Positions 8,045 to 17,054 of a stretch of 64,000 nucleotides of DNA are shown one piece after another. The position numbers and the translations under genes were made by a program. The notes beneath the pieces are model-generated. The model searched no databases, was not told the origin of the DNA, and saw only the letters and a program-made list of their open reading frames with translations. Numbering within the stretch: the first letter of the stretch is position 1; the number at the start of each line of letters is the position of its first letter. The stretch covers positions 2,046,001 to 2,110,000 of the forward strand of contig NZ_CP007139.1 in assembly GCF_000724625.1 (NCBI RefSeq), given 5' to 3'. The stretch comes from Fimbriimonas ginsengisoli Gsoil 348 (GTDB taxonomy: Bacteria; Armatimonadota; Fimbriimonadia; Fimbriimonadales; Fimbriimonadaceae).

Positions 8045-8135
8045 GGTTCAGAGCCGCCTCTTTCCCCGGGTAGGAAACCCGGGGCTAGTTTCTGACACCC
8101 TTCCAGGGTGGATGCCCGGAGGGCAGAATCCCGAC
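8045..8135. repeat. Intergenic palindromic repeat, family R1, copy 2
   Basis: Same core as the copy at 1819-1941: CCCCGGGTAGGAAACCCGGGG, then GGCTAGTTTCTG and an imperfect CACCCTTCCAGGGTG hairpin, then GATGCCCGGAGGG. It lies between the convergent HAD and histidine kinase genes, as copy 1 lies between convergent genes. Confidence 0.75.
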
Positions 8136-8160
8136 GAGCAGCCATGTAGGTTAAGGCTTG

Positions 8161-10326
8161 CTAGAGGGGTCTCGCCGACCGGCTGCTTAGAGCGGCAATC
8201 AAGGTTTTCTTGACTTCTTCCGACCGGACGGGCTTCGTGAGGAAGCCGTCCATGCCGACTTCCATCGACCGCTGGCGCTCCTCTTCTAGCGCGTTTGCGG
8301 TGAGGGCGCATACGTAGATGTGGCGGTTGGGCCAGCGCTCGCGTAGGGTGCGGACCGCCTCGAGGCCGTCCATGCGCGGCATTTGGATGTCCATGAGCAC
8401 CAGGTCGAAGTCGGCTCGTTCCAGGGCTTCCAGCGCCTCGAGGCCGTCCAGAGCGTGCTCGACGACACACCCGAAATCCTCCAACACGCTCACAATCACG
8501 AGCGCGTTGACATCGTTATCCTCGGCGACGAGGACGCGCATTCCCTCGGTCGAAACCGCGGCTTCCGGTTCCGCGGACGCTATTGGCTGGGCGGCGACCA
8601 GGGGTAGCGAGACTCGTACCTCGGTTCCTTTGCCGACGGCGCTCTCCAGGTTAAGCGTTCCCCCCATCTCCCGCACCAGGCCGGCGGTGATCGGCAGCCC
8701 CAAACCGCTGCCGCCGTATTGGCGGGTGGTAGAGGCGTCCGCTTGTTGGAAGGCGCCGAATACCGCCTCCTGCATCTCTTGCGGAATCCCAATACCGGTG
8801 TCTCTCACGACGATCTCGTAGCGATCCTCTTCGTAAGGGTGGACCAGTACGGTCACTCGCCCTTTTTCGGTGAACTTCACGGCGTTACCGATAAGGTTGT
8901 TCAAGATCTGCCCGAGCCGGAGCGGATCGCCCATTACCGCGGGCGGGATCCCGGCCACCTCGTGCACCACCTCCAGCCCTTTCCTTTCGGCGAGGTTGCG
9001 ATGCACCGACGTGACGCGCCGGACGAGTTCACCCACGTCCACCGGCTCCTGAGCCATGGTCATGGCGTTCGCTTCGATCTTGCTGAGATCGAGGACGTTG
9101 TTGATGAGGCCCAGCAAAGCGTCCGAGCAGTGGAGGATTCCGGTCAGGTACTCGCGCTGATCGGTTCCGAGCGTCGTCTTGCCGAGCAATTCACCGAGGC
9201 CGATGACACCGTTGAGCGGTGTCCGAAGCTCGTGCGATACGTTCGCCACGAATCGCGACTTGGTCGCGCTCGCTTCCTCGGCCACTTCCTTGGCTTTGCG
9301 GAGAGCGTCCTCCACCCTTTGCTGGTCGGTAACGTCGGTTAGCTGCAGGATGGTTCCGAGGGGGTCGCGGTCGCTCCCGCTCACCGGGACGCACCGCAAG
9401 AAATAGGCCCTTTCGCCGAAGGGAACGATCGTGCCGCAGCATTCTGCGATGGTCCTTCCCCCTAGAAAAGGGTCCAAGTCGGCGACGATCAGCCGGGTCA
9501 TCGCATCGAGGGACATTCCGAAGAGTCGGGCGGCGGCGGGATTCACGTCGACGATGTGACCCTGGGCGTCGAGAACGATGACTCCGTCCGCGAGGTCATC
9601 CACCACCTTATCCCGGGCGATCGGCGCTACGGAGAACAGGGAGTAACGGAAGACTCCATAAGCGGCCGAAACCGCGCTCAACGCGAACAAAGCCGGGGTC
9701 GGATCCACGCCCGGAATCGGCTCGAACCCGAAGAGGCGCGATACGTTGCCGACGACCGGGAGCACCATCCCGATGAGGACGACCTGCGCGTGCTTCCTCG
9801 ATAGCCGGTTCCGGCTTCGCAGGACCCGGATCAGCACCGCTACCGAGGTTGCCAGGAACAGATACGAAACCGCTACGTTCGTGTAATAGGCCGGCCCGGG
9901 GGAGAAGTTGACCGCGTTGTAGCTCTCGTACTCGGAAAGAGTGATGTTTCGCCGAAGGAGATGGAGGGAGTTATCGGTCCACGCCGCGATCCAGATAAGA
10001 ATGGACGGCAAACTCAGGGCGATCCACAAGCTGCGGTTTTGGGATCGAACCCCGGACAAGAGAAGGACGAACGCCAAGGCGGAGGCGGGCGCCACCGGGA
10101 TGCCGATGTATTGAATACCGGCCCAAAAGAGGGCGGTGTCCAGATTAGTCGAACAAAGCTCCGCAACGTAACCGAAGGACCAAAGCGCCGTCGACGCGAG
10201 GAATACCAAGAAGGCAAAACCGACCGGGCGGTGGCGGTGCCGCCACACCAATCCTGAAAGCACCACGAGCAACGCCCCGGCGACTAACGGGAGCAGGGCA
10301 ACGGTGGTCCAATGCATTGAAGACAT
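8161..10326 (-). CDS. Hybrid sensor histidine kinase with 7TM-type sensor, PAS and receiver domains
   Basis: A 721-residue hybrid kinase. The first 220 residues hold about seven membrane helices like the 7TM sensor region of some histidine kinases. A PAS domain follows (about 235-335). The dimerisation domain has the phospho-His in NVSHELRTPLNG, and the ATPase domain has N box NLIGNAVKF, DTGIGIP and GSGLGLP. A C-terminal receiver (about 598-715) carries the phospho-acceptor Asp in LVLMDIQMPRMDG and the Lys in FLTKPV. No partner histidine phosphotransferase is adjacent; the single-domain regulator at 12.1 kb could be downstream but that is conjecture. Confidence 0.93.
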   Translation of the reverse strand: MSSMHWTTVALLPLVAGALLVVLSGLVWRHRHRPVGFAFLVFLASTALWSFGYVAELCSTNLDTALFWAGIQYIGIPVAPASALAFVLLLSGVRSQNRSLWIALSLPSILIWIAAWTDNSLHLLRRNITLSEYESYNAVNFSPGPAYYTNVAVSYLFLATSVAVLIRVLRSRNRLSRKHAQVVLIGMVLPVVGNVSRLFGFEPIPGVDPTPALFALSAVSAAYGVFRYSLFSVAPIARDKVVDDLADGVIVLDAQGHIVDVNPAAARLFGMSLDAMTRLIVADLDPFLGGRTIAECCGTIVPFGERAYFLRCVPVSGSDRDPLGTILQLTDVTDQQRVEDALRKAKEVAEEASATKSRFVANVSHELRTPLNGVIGLGELLGKTTLGTDQREYLTGILHCSDALLGLINNVLDLSKIEANAMTMAQEPVDVGELVRRVTSVHRNLAERKGLEVVHEVAGIPPAVMGDPLRLGQILNNLIGNAVKFTEKGRVTVLVHPYEEDRYEIVVRDTGIGIPQEMQEAVFGAFQQADASTTRQYGGSGLGLPITAGLVREMGGTLNLESAVGKGTEVRVSLPLVAAQPIASAEPEAAVSTEGMRVLVAEDNDVNALVIVSVLEDFGCVVEHALDGLEALEALERADFDLVLMDIQMPRMDGLEAVRTLRERWPNRHIYVCALTANALEEERQRSMEVGMDGFLTKPVRSEEVKKTLIAALSSRSARPL

Positions 10327-10568
10327 ACTGATCCAACTTTTATTTAGGTTGCTGAACGGTTTTCGCTAACCCTTGGCTCACGACAATGGCAAGAACCCGT
10401 AGATGCCAGGATGGTTACCCGTACAAACGTAGATGAGAGCTTGTCTGCTTTCCCAAGCTTAATACGTTCAGTTAACGCGGGCTGGCTGCCCTGGCACTTT
10501 ATTTAGGGATTTAGCCGACTCCCATGATCTACCGCTCGTAGTCCCGATTAAGCTCCCGAGGATAGATC
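10327..10568. other. Gene-free divergent intergenic region
   Basis: The spacer holds the divergent promoters of the histidine kinase and the isochorismatase-fold gene. I see no ORF or known riboswitch; GAGGATAG just before 10569 gives the isochorismatase-fold gene a Shine-Dalgarno sequence. Confidence 0.5.
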
Positions 10569-11144
10569 ATGACGGAACTCGATCCCAAAGCCACCGCCCT
10601 TGTCCTGATCGACCTTCAACAAGGGATCGTTGCGACCGCGACCGAGCCCCATCCGGCGGCTTTGGTGGTCGAAAACGCCGCCCGTTTGGCGCGCCGGTTC
10701 CGGGAGATCGGATCGCCGGTTGTCATCGTCCATGTCGGATTCCGTGACGATGGCGATCGCTTGAACCCACCGGTGGATCAGCCGGCCCCGGGCGGGCCTA
10801 CGCCGGAGAATTGGGCGGAGATCGTTCCCGAACTTGGCCCGGAGGCGACGGATCTGGTGATCATGAAGCGACAGTGGGGCGCGTTCTACGGCACCGATCT
10901 CGATCTCCAGTTACGCCGCCGGGGAATTCGCACGATCGTGCTCGGCGGAATCGCGACGAATTTCGGGGTGGAGTCGACGGCGCGCAACGCCTACGAGCAC
11001 GGTTATTCGCTGATCCTCGTCGAGGACGCTACGAGTAGCCGTAGCGCCGACGCTCATCGCTTTACCTTCGAAAACATCTTCCCCCGGATCGGGCGAGTGC
11101 GTTCGACCGAGCAAGTCCTCGACATGTTAGGCATAGACGGGTAG
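10569..11144 (+). CDS. Isochorismatase-fold protein of the YecD type (Gly in place of catalytic Cys)
   Basis: A 191-residue cysteine-hydrolase-fold protein. The Asp of LVLIDLQQGI (about 18) and the Lys of VIMKRQWGAFYGTDL (about 99) are present. The nucleophile segment, usually TNxCVxxTAR, reads GIATNFGVESTARNA with Gly where Cys is expected. From memory this substitution and the surrounding sequence match E. coli YecD-like proteins, so it seems to be a subfamily trait, not a fresh mutation. Biochemical role is unknown. GAGGA upstream serves as ribosome-binding site. Confidence 0.85.
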   Translation: MTELDPKATALVLIDLQQGIVATATEPHPAALVVENAARLARRFREIGSPVVIVHVGFRDDGDRLNPPVDQPAPGGPTPENWAEIVPELGPEATDLVIMKRQWGAFYGTDLDLQLRRRGIRTIVLGGIATNFGVESTARNAYEHGYSLILVEDATSSRSADAHRFTFENIFPRIGRVRSTEQVLDMLGIDG

Positions 11145-11188
11145 TCGTGCACAGGACCGATCGCCGAGGGTGCCAAACCGTCACCGAA

Positions 11189-11500
11189 TTACTCGGCCAA
11201 ACTCCGGAAGCTCTCCGGCGGATCGGGGAACTTAGAGCTGAGAAGCTCGGGGAGTTCGGGGAAGTCACGGAGGCACCGGGCGTAGGTAAGGAGCGTTTCC
11301 GCACGTTCCGCGATCTCCACCGCATCGACCTTTTCCTGGTCGATTTTTGCCTGCAGCATGTTCAACTGCTCTTTCATAAGCCGTTTGATCAACTCTCCTG
11401 TTTCCTCATCGTGACTACACCGAGCGGCTAGTGCCGCCCCCATTAACTTGTCGGCGCCTGACCGCAGTTCTTGAGCCGATTGACCGAAAGAAGCTGTCAT
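11189..11500 (-). CDS. Hypothetical protein, 103 residues, helical
   Basis: Not recognised. The sequence is rich in Glu, Leu, Ala and Lys and looks almost wholly alpha-helical (for example AKIDQEKVDAVEIAERAE), so a coiled coil or helical bundle is likely. No membrane segment or signal peptide. It has no obvious Shine-Dalgarno sequence. It lies between the isochorismatase-fold gene and another small hypothetical gene on the same strand. The open frame and codon use suggest a real gene, but there is no family support. Confidence 0.5.
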   Translation of the reverse strand: MTASFGQSAQELRSGADKLMGAALAARCSHDEETGELIKRLMKEQLNMLQAKIDQEKVDAVEIAERAETLLTYARCLRDFPELPELLSSKFPDPPESFRSLAE

Positions 11501-11588
11501 TTCTACTAAAAACCATTGGTACGTGTTAAGGCTACGAACCAGTTATCAATGCAAATCTATGCGCATTAGGTCCGTTATGCGAAAAAGA

Positions 11589-11616
11589 AGCCGCCTCGCT
11601 ATCAAGCGAGGCGGCT
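11589..11616 (-). terminator. Rho-independent terminator
   Basis: A 12-bp perfect stem (AGCCGCCTCGCT / AGCGAGGCGGCT, loop ATCA) followed on the minus strand by TCTTTTT. It lies 29 bp past the stop of the 71-residue gene and is the clearest intrinsic terminator in the window. Confidence 0.8.
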
Positions 11617-11644
11617 AAATGCGAGGGGAGCGGACTCGACGCGC

Positions 11645-11860
11645 TTAGCAGATGGCCTGGAACGACTCCGATGGATCGCGCCCGGTCACGTTTTTCTCTA
11701 ATCCTGCCGCGTATTGCAGCAGGGTACTGGCATGCACGAGGATGAACCGAGGGTCGATCGGCCCGCGCCCGCCGAGGTGAGCCAGGATGATCTCAGCCTG
11801 TTCCTGCACCCTCTTGGTCCCTTTGTCGCCGACTACTTGAAAATCTATCGGTATGCGCAC
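11645..11860 (-). CDS. Hypothetical protein, 71 residues
   Basis: Not recognised. Starts with GTG; GGAGAG lies about 8 nt upstream and a strong terminator follows 29 bp after the stop, so this is a well-delimited single-gene transcript. It has a mixed alpha/beta look (IPIDFQVVG, then a helical AEIILAHLGG stretch) and one C-terminal Cys. No signal peptide or membrane segment. Confidence 0.6.
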   Translation of the reverse strand: MRIPIDFQVVGDKGTKRVQEQAEIILAHLGGRGPIDPRFILVHASTLLQYAAGLEKNVTGRDPSESFQAIC

Positions 11861-12097
11861 TAGCTTCTCTCCGTAATAAAAAATTTCTAAAAATGCTTAG
11901 TCAATCGAAAGCCGCCAAACCTGTCGTCGGCTTATAAGAACACGTTTCTTACTATCGGCCTCGTTCCCTTCTTAGGCGAGAGCGTAGATGCCTAATCTTC
12001 ATAACAGGGGTACAAAGGCGCAATTTAGCGGTGTAGACAAGGCCAAGGTCCCAAAGAGGGAGGGTCCTTTTGCCCGGAGGAGAACGGCGTCTAAGCG

Positions 12098-12508
12098 CTA
12101 CGTCGTCCGGGAAGAGAGCCAGAAACGCATCGTGGCGTCGACGAGCGTCATATAGCTCTCAAAGTCGACCGGCTTGGTGAGGTAGGCGGTGCAGCCGCCC
12201 TCTTGAGCCGCTCGAACGTCCCCCGGCTCGTCGGAAGAAGTAAGGACGACGACCGGCACGCAAGAGAGCCGAGTGTGCCGGCGCATGAAATTGAGCACCT
12301 CGATGCCCCCCATCCGAGGCATTTTTAAGTCGAGTAAAGCCACAGCGGGAGGACTCTCCGCCCGCGAAGCCATGATCTCGATCGCCTCGATGCCATCGCG
12401 CGCGCGCACGAGCTCCGCCCGGTCGGAGAATCCGCGAAAGCCACGAGATACGAGGCTTGCGTCGTCGTCGTTATCCTCCGCAAGCAGGATCCAGCGTCGT
12501 TCGGGCAC
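12098..12508 (-). CDS. Single-domain response regulator (Rcp1/CheY-like)
   Basis: A 136-residue stand-alone receiver domain. The acidic pocket is AEDNDDD, the phospho-acceptor Asp lies in ALLDLKMPRMGG (about 60), the switch Thr/Ser in VLTSSDE and the Lys in LTKPVDF. The LLDLKMP variant resembles the Rcp1 regulators that pair with phytochrome-type kinases; no such kinase is in the window. It starts with GTG, with TACAAT 5 nt upstream and no Shine-Dalgarno sequence, fitting a leaderless mRNA. Confidence 0.9.
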   Translation of the reverse strand: MPERRWILLAEDNDDDASLVSRGFRGFSDRAELVRARDGIEAIEIMASRAESPPAVALLDLKMPRMGGIEVLNFMRRHTRLSCVPVVVLTSSDEPGDVRAAQEGGCTAYLTKPVDFESYMTLVDATMRFWLSSRTT

Positions 12509-12513
12509 GGCTA

Positions 12514-12519
12514 ATTGTA
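12514..12519 (-). promoter_or_regulatory. -10 hexamer of a leaderless transcript (response regulator)
   Basis: TACAAT, 5 nt before the GTG start at 12508; only one mismatch to the sigma-70 consensus. Confidence 0.5.
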
Positions 12520-12614
12520 ATGGAAACCATCAGCTTTACGCATCGCGCGCAGGCGCTGTAGCTGGAATGAAGGACACGTTTGAAGATAGCTCCGTCAAAA
12601 ATGTGGAATCGTAA

Positions 12615-13805
12615 CTATGACAGGCGTTTGAATTGGTGCTTGCCCACTTTCAGGACCTTTCCTCGAATCGCCTCCGCCGGCACTCGGAGATCGAGCAGCT
12701 TTTCACCGTCTACCGATACCGCTCCCGCCTTCACCAGATCCTTCGCCGCGCCATTGCTCTTGGCCATTCCGAGTGCGACAAGCATCGCGGGAACGGCGAC
12801 GTGGCCATCTTCGATCGCTTCGGGCGGAATGGCAGCTTCTTCGGCTTCGACGGGCTGTTGACGCTTCGAGAAGGTGTCGATGAAATATTGCTCCGCAGCT
12901 TCCGCGGCCTCGTCGCCGTGATAGGCGCGAACGATCTCTTTCGCGAGGTGGACCTTGGCGTCTCGAGGATTTTTCCCCGGCGCTAACATCTCATGCACCT
13001 CCAACATCGGGACGTCGGTGGCGAGCTCGAAATAGTTTGAGATGATGTCGTCCGGGATCGACATCGTTTTGCCGAACATGTCGTTCGGCGTATCGCGGAC
13101 GCCGATGAAGTTTCCGAGCGACTGGCTCATCTTCTCTTTGCCGTCCAGTCCGACCAGGAGGGGGCAGAGCACCACGACTTGGGCTTCTTGGCCGTACTGT
13201 TCCATCAGCGTACGCCCCACGAGGTTGTTGAATTTCTGGTCGTTCCCGCCGATCTCGACGTCGGCGACGATCTCCACTGAGTCCATTCCCTGACAGAGCG
13301 GGTAGAGAATCTCGTGCATGGCGATCGGGCGCTGCTCGGCCAACCGTTTCGTGAAGTCGTCTCGCTCGAGAATGCGCGCGACGGTGTAGCGGCTGCAAAG
13401 CTTGATGACGTCTTCGAAAGTCATCTTGCCCAGCCAATCTTTGTTGAATACGATCTCGGTTTTAGAACGATCCAGGATCATATCGATCTGATTCAAGACC
13501 GCGTCGACGTTCGCCTGCACGTCTTCCCGGGTCAGTTGGGGCCGGGTCTTGTTCTTACCGCTCGGGTCGCCGATTTGGGCGGTGAAGTCGCCGATCACGA
13601 GCACCGCCTGGTGCCCTAGGCGCTGGAAGTCGCGCAGCTTACGGAGCACTACCGCCCAACCTAGGGTGACGCTCTTCGCGGTGGGATCGACTCCGAGCTT
13701 TACCCGGAGCGGTACCCCCTTCTCGAGCTTCTTCCGTAGGTCGGCCTCCGAGATGATTTCGGTCGTTCCACGGCGGAGGATGGCAAGCTGTTCGTCGATC
13801 GTCAT
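12615..13805 (-). CDS. tyrS: Tyrosyl-tRNA synthetase with altered HIGH motif
   Basis: A 396-residue class I tyrosyl-tRNA synthetase: catalytic domain with KLGVDPTA, IGDFTAQIGDPSG, EIGGNDQKFN and the KMSKS loop as KMSQS (about 225-229), then a C-terminal S4-like RNA-binding domain with AVSVDGEKLLDL. The HIGH motif, usually HxGH after DPTA, reads TLGW (residues 47-50), so both His residues that hold ATP in the transition state are replaced. The rest of the active site looks intact and no other copy is seen here. It is probably functional as an unusual variant. Confidence 0.93.
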   Translation of the reverse strand: MTIDEQLAILRRGTTEIISEADLRKKLEKGVPLRVKLGVDPTAKSVTLGWAVVLRKLRDFQRLGHQAVLVIGDFTAQIGDPSGKNKTRPQLTREDVQANVDAVLNQIDMILDRSKTEIVFNKDWLGKMTFEDVIKLCSRYTVARILERDDFTKRLAEQRPIAMHEILYPLCQGMDSVEIVADVEIGGNDQKFNNLVGRTLMEQYGQEAQVVVLCPLLVGLDGKEKMSQSLGNFIGVRDTPNDMFGKTMSIPDDIISNYFELATDVPMLEVHEMLAPGKNPRDAKVHLAKEIVRAYHGDEAAEAAEQYFIDTFSKRQQPVEAEEAAIPPEAIEDGHVAVPAMLVALGMAKSNGAAKDLVKAGAVSVDGEKLLDLRVPAEAIRGKVLKVGKHQFKRLS

Positions 13806-13844
13806 GGGCGGTCCTAAAGGGTACCGCCCATGACGGTCCTCGAC

Positions 13845-14783
13845 CTACGGCCGGCGAGCGAGAGAGCCGTTCAGGACGAAGCTTCCGGTGGCAGAGCCTT
13901 GGTCGGGGGCGACGAACTTTACGTTGGTGAACTGCACTTTCGCCGTCGTCGCGGTTCGGCTGACGACTTTTACGGCGCCGCTCGATCCGACCCACACCTT
14001 AGCCTGAGCACTGGCTCCCTGGGAAAACGTAACGGCGATCTTGCCGTTTAAGGGGTCTCCGACATTGACGACGTCGCCCGCGGCGGCGTTCTGGCTTAGG
14101 ATAACGCTTAGCACCCGCAGGTTGTCGCCCGTGCCTACCGTCGCGGCCAAGGTGCCGTTCGATTGAACCTCGGCATATGCGATTACCGCGCCATCGAAGG
14201 GCGAAAGGTCGGCGTTCGTATTGGTCGGACTCGAAAAGCTGAGCGTGGCCTGCCCGCCGATTCCCCCGCCCCCGGAAATAGGAATCCCGTTGACGTGGCC
14301 ATTCAGAGTGAAGCTGCCGAGGGCGGGATTGACGTCGATGGTTCCATCGGCCTGGAAATTAACCCCGGAAACGTCGATCGTGGCCTGGGTGGCGCCGGTG
14401 ACGGCGTCGATGGTCACCCGCCCACCGGTTCCGACCCAGGTAAAGGTTTGGTCATCCCGGCTCTTGACCTCGGTGTAGACCGCGGTCGTGCCGTCGGCGC
14501 CGATATCGAAGGTGTCGCCGGCGTGAATCTCGGTTGCGACCATGTTCACGACCAAAGTTCTTCCGCCGGAAGACACGGTCGCAATGGTGTGGCCGTTTTG
14601 GCTGACGGTGGCGGCGTTGCCGGTTTCCAAAGGCGCCGTCGTCCCGTTGTAGCCAGCCGCTGGGGTTATGTTTAACCGGGAGGTAACCGCCGAAGCCGCG
14701 CCTCCGGCTCCGCCACAGCCGGCGGCAACTAGGGCGAGGACAATGGCCAAAGCAAATCGCGTGTCCTTGAGCAACCTTTTCAT
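13845..14783 (-). CDS. Secreted lipoprotein with two internal beta-rich repeats
   Basis: A 312-residue protein with a lipoprotein signal (hydrophobic stretch ending LVAAGC, lipidated Cys about 23). The rest is beta-rich, Gly/Thr/Val-heavy. Two halves align: GDTFDIGADG, FTWVGTGGRV and GSFTLNGHV in the first, and GDVVNVGDP, KVWVGSSGAV and GSFVLNGSL in the second, giving two units of about 100 residues. Function unknown; a surface or periplasmic binding role is inference. TAAGGT lies 6 nt before the ATG. Confidence 0.75.
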   Translation of the reverse strand: MKRLLKDTRFALAIVLALVAAGCGGAGGAASAVTSRLNITPAAGYNGTTAPLETGNAATVSQNGHTIATVSSGGRTLVVNMVATEIHAGDTFDIGADGTTAVYTEVKSRDDQTFTWVGTGGRVTIDAVTGATQATIDVSGVNFQADGTIDVNPALGSFTLNGHVNGIPISGGGGIGGQATLSFSSPTNTNADLSPFDGAVIAYAEVQSNGTLAATVGTGDNLRVLSVILSQNAAAGDVVNVGDPLNGKIAVTFSQGASAQAKVWVGSSGAVKVVSRTATTAKVQFTNVKFVAPDQGSATGSFVLNGSLARRP

Positions 14784-14789
14784 GGTTTC

Positions 14790-14795
14790 ACCTTA
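14790..14795 (-). promoter_or_regulatory. -10 hexamer of a leaderless transcript (lipoprotein)
   Basis: TAAGGT, 6 nt before the ATG at 14783. Confidence 0.4.
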
Positions 14796-14828
14796 ACACC
14801 CCCGACTGTCGAACGCCCAATGCCGGTC

Positions 14829-15647
14829 CTATTCCGTATTCACATGCGCTCGAACGTGCAGGCGTTGATAACGCAGCGGGGTCATTCCCTCGTGGCGCTT
14901 GAATATCCGGCGGAAGTAGCCGCAATCGACGAATCCGCAGGCGCGTGAGACTTCATCGATGTTTTGCTCACCGGCCATTAGGAGTAATCGAGCGTGGTGC
15001 ATGCGCCGACGGTGGATGGCGTCGACGATGCTTATTCCGTATACGCTTCGGAAGGCTCGTCCCAGGTAATCCGCGCTGCATCCCAGGCGGTCGGCCACGC
15101 TCGTGGTGCTGATCTCCTCGTGGAAGTGGGTGCGGATATACGCATCGGCCCGGTTCGCCAATACGGCGGCGGCCGTCTCGGGCAGATCCTCCGCGACCGG
15201 AGTCGCTACGACTTCCGTGAGCATTTGAAGGAGCATCAGATCGGCCGCCGTCTCTCCCAACGTCCCGGCCTCTTGCTCCTCTAGAAATCGATGGAAAAGA
15301 GTCACGAGATTGTCGGGGCGGGCGATCGAATGATGCTGGGGAATGTCGAGCGGATTTCCTCCAGATTGGCCGCTCACCACGGAAAAGTGGATCCAGTAGT
15401 ACGCCAACTCCGGGGGATAGGGCGCAGTGCCGCCGTGTTCCCGGTTTGGGAAGAGGATCAGCGTTTGCCCGGGCTCGACGCTAAACGGCCGTCCTAGTTC
15501 TTGCAAATGAAGCGTCCCCTCTCGCACAAAGATCAATTCGAACGATTCGATCACCCGCGTCGGGTGTTTACCTTGCCCACGCGACACGCATAGGCCCGCG
15601 TTTTGGCATCGGACCGGCAGTTGGAGAGAGAGGTTGAGCACTTGCAC
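14829..15647 (-). CDS. AraC-family transcriptional regulator
   Basis: A 272-residue regulator with an N-terminal cupin-like sensor domain (about 20-110, EPGQTLILFPNREHG) and a C-terminal double helix-turn-helix (about 170-265) with GFVDCGYFRRIFKRHEGMTP, the family signature. Such proteins usually sense sugars and activate nearby genes. It starts with GTG. No sugar gene is adjacent; its target is not visible. Confidence 0.9.
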   Translation of the reverse strand: MQVLNLSLQLPVRCQNAGLCVSRGQGKHPTRVIESFELIFVREGTLHLQELGRPFSVEPGQTLILFPNREHGGTAPYPPELAYYWIHFSVVSGQSGGNPLDIPQHHSIARPDNLVTLFHRFLEEQEAGTLGETAADLMLLQMLTEVVATPVAEDLPETAAAVLANRADAYIRTHFHEEISTTSVADRLGCSADYLGRAFRSVYGISIVDAIHRRRMHHARLLLMAGEQNIDEVSRACGFVDCGYFRRIFKRHEGMTPLRYQRLHVRAHVNTE

Positions 15648-16082
15648 GTGTGTTAATAGATGTCGGAATCGGATCGAGATGTTACGTCGGCGTCCTTAAT
15701 TCTCGCGATTAGTTTCTTTGGAGTTTGGGACACTAAATGTTCCGGCTCGGAGGCCCTGGGGCAGCTTCCGTGAGACTCTCTTTGCTTATACCTGGCAGGA
15801 CATTTGCGTCGCGGTCGGTCGCGCATAGTCGCAAATGGAAGTAGCACGCTTCTCCCTTTAAAAGGCCAAAAACCAGCTATTTATTGCCTAGATCTCAGCC
15901 CGCGGCCCTGGTGGCGCTTCGATCAGGCCGAACGGATACGGAATCGTCCCGGATTGTTACGACCCACTCCCTTGGTCTCGACGTGCTTCCCCTTTAAGAT
16001 GAAGGAGCCTATCCAGTCCGGCGAATTTTAATGCTATTCCCACTGTTCCGGTGGGTTTTTCAAAGCTTAAGGAAGGTCCATA
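15648..16082. other. Gene-free region upstream of the prepilin operon
   Basis: No convincing ORF. It must contain the AraC promoter and the prepilin promoter. Near its end, CCCAC at 16039 pairs with GTGGG at 16051 and is followed by TTTTT, a weak terminator or attenuator in the prepilin leader. GGAAGG at about 16071 is the prepilin ribosome-binding site. Confidence 0.5.
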
Positions 16083-16901
16083 ATGTACCGCAATCGTCCC
16101 GTTTCAAAGCAGAACATTCAGGGATTCACGCTCATCGAGCTTCTCGTCGTCATCGCGATCATCGCGATTTTAGCCGCCATCCTTTTCCCCGTCTTCGCGC
16201 AGGCGAAGAATGCCGCCAAAAAGACCGCCAGCCTCAGCAACATGAAGCAGATCGGCCTCGGCTTGCGCATGTACTGGGATGAGAGCGATGGAATGTCGAT
16301 CGTCGACGTGAACTGGGACCTCTATCTTCCGGGATCTCCCTCCAATGGAGGAACGCCCTACACCACAAGCGTCGGGCCGGTTACCTGGTCTGGCCTAATC
16401 CAGCCTTACATCAAGAGCGAAGGGCTGTTTCGCGCTCCCGGCCACACGCTGGCGCCCGAGGGGGGGTGGACCCGCCTTCCCCAGAACACCGACCTAGAGT
16501 ACGCGAACAAGAGCTACGGCATTTCCGTTTACGGCGTCGTTGTAAGCACCGCCCTGCAGACCGGCGGCCCGATCGTCCCTTGGCAGGTGGACTCGCACAA
16601 GAATCCATCAGAGCGGATCGTGGTTTACGAGGTTAAGAACAACACTGGCGGCCCCGGCGGCGACAATGCCTGGTGGGTGGCGGGCGCCAACCGCCAAGAC
16701 CCCGAGTATCAGCGCCTGGCGTTCCGATACAACGACGGCATGAATACGTTGCGCCTGGACTCCAGCGCGAAGTACCGAGCTCAGAACGACCTCGACGGAG
16801 TCTTCCGCGCAACCCGGGCGAGAGGACCCGGCGACTGCAAATACAAGTACTACAGAGAGATCTACTACCCGTGGTCGGCGGATATGTCTTGTCAAGACTA
16901 A
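16083..16901 (+). CDS. Prepilin-like secreted protein (type IV pilin signal)
   Basis: A 272-residue protein with a type III (prepilin) signal: a short basic leader, Gly-15, then [13 protein letters not shown] with the conserved Glu+5, to be cleaved before Phe and N-methylated. The [11 protein letters not shown] segment after the helix is typical of Armatimonadota and planctomycete pilin-like proteins. The C-terminal region normally holding H-X9-DG reads [14 protein letters not shown], that is Y-X9-DS, so the motif is degenerate. It has a good Shine-Dalgarno sequence. Two tiny membrane-anchored genes follow at once on the same strand. Confidence 0.88.
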   Translation: MYRNRPVSKQNIQGFTLIELLVVIAIIAILAAILFPVFAQAKNAAKKTASLSNMKQIGLGLRMYWDESDGMSIVDVNWDLYLPGSPSNGGTPYTTSVGPVTWSGLIQPYIKSEGLFRAPGHTLAPEGGWTRLPQNTDLEYANKSYGISVYGVVVSTALQTGGPIVPWQVDSHKNPSERIVVYEVKNNTGGPGGDNAWWVAGANRQDPEYQRLAFRYNDGMNTLRLDSSAKYRAQNDLDGVFRATRARGPGDCKYKYYREIYYPWSADMSCQD

Positions 16902-16903
16902 CG

Positions 16904-17050
16904 ATGCGGAATGGAGTTCGACTAATCGCGGGGGTGGCGCTGGTGGCTGCCCTCGCAGGTTGCTCGGCCCCGCAAGCCGAGAATGGGGAGATCAAGGCTC
17001 CCAAGCCGGCGGGGACACGAACCGCGCCGCCTCCCCCACCTCAGGAGTAA
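16904..17050 (+). CDS. Tiny lipoprotein with EIKAPKPAG motif
   Basis: A 48-residue protein starting 2 bp after the prepilin stop. Residues 1-20 form a lipoprotein signal ending VAALAGC; the mature part is only about 29 residues, with EIKAPKPAG then a Pro-rich tail TAPPPPPQE. The motif recurs in the next gene, and the spacing indicates one operon with the prepilin. No known family. Likely exported and anchored by lipid. Confidence 0.65.
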   Translation: MRNGVRLIAGVALVAALAGCSAPQAENGEIKAPKPAGTRTAPPPPPQE

Positions 17051-17054
17051 TCAG

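Noticed and set aside
10327-10568. c-di-GMP riboswitch (GGCAAGAACCC resembles GGCAAACC)
   Set aside because: The tetraloop receptor and second helix are not present in order.
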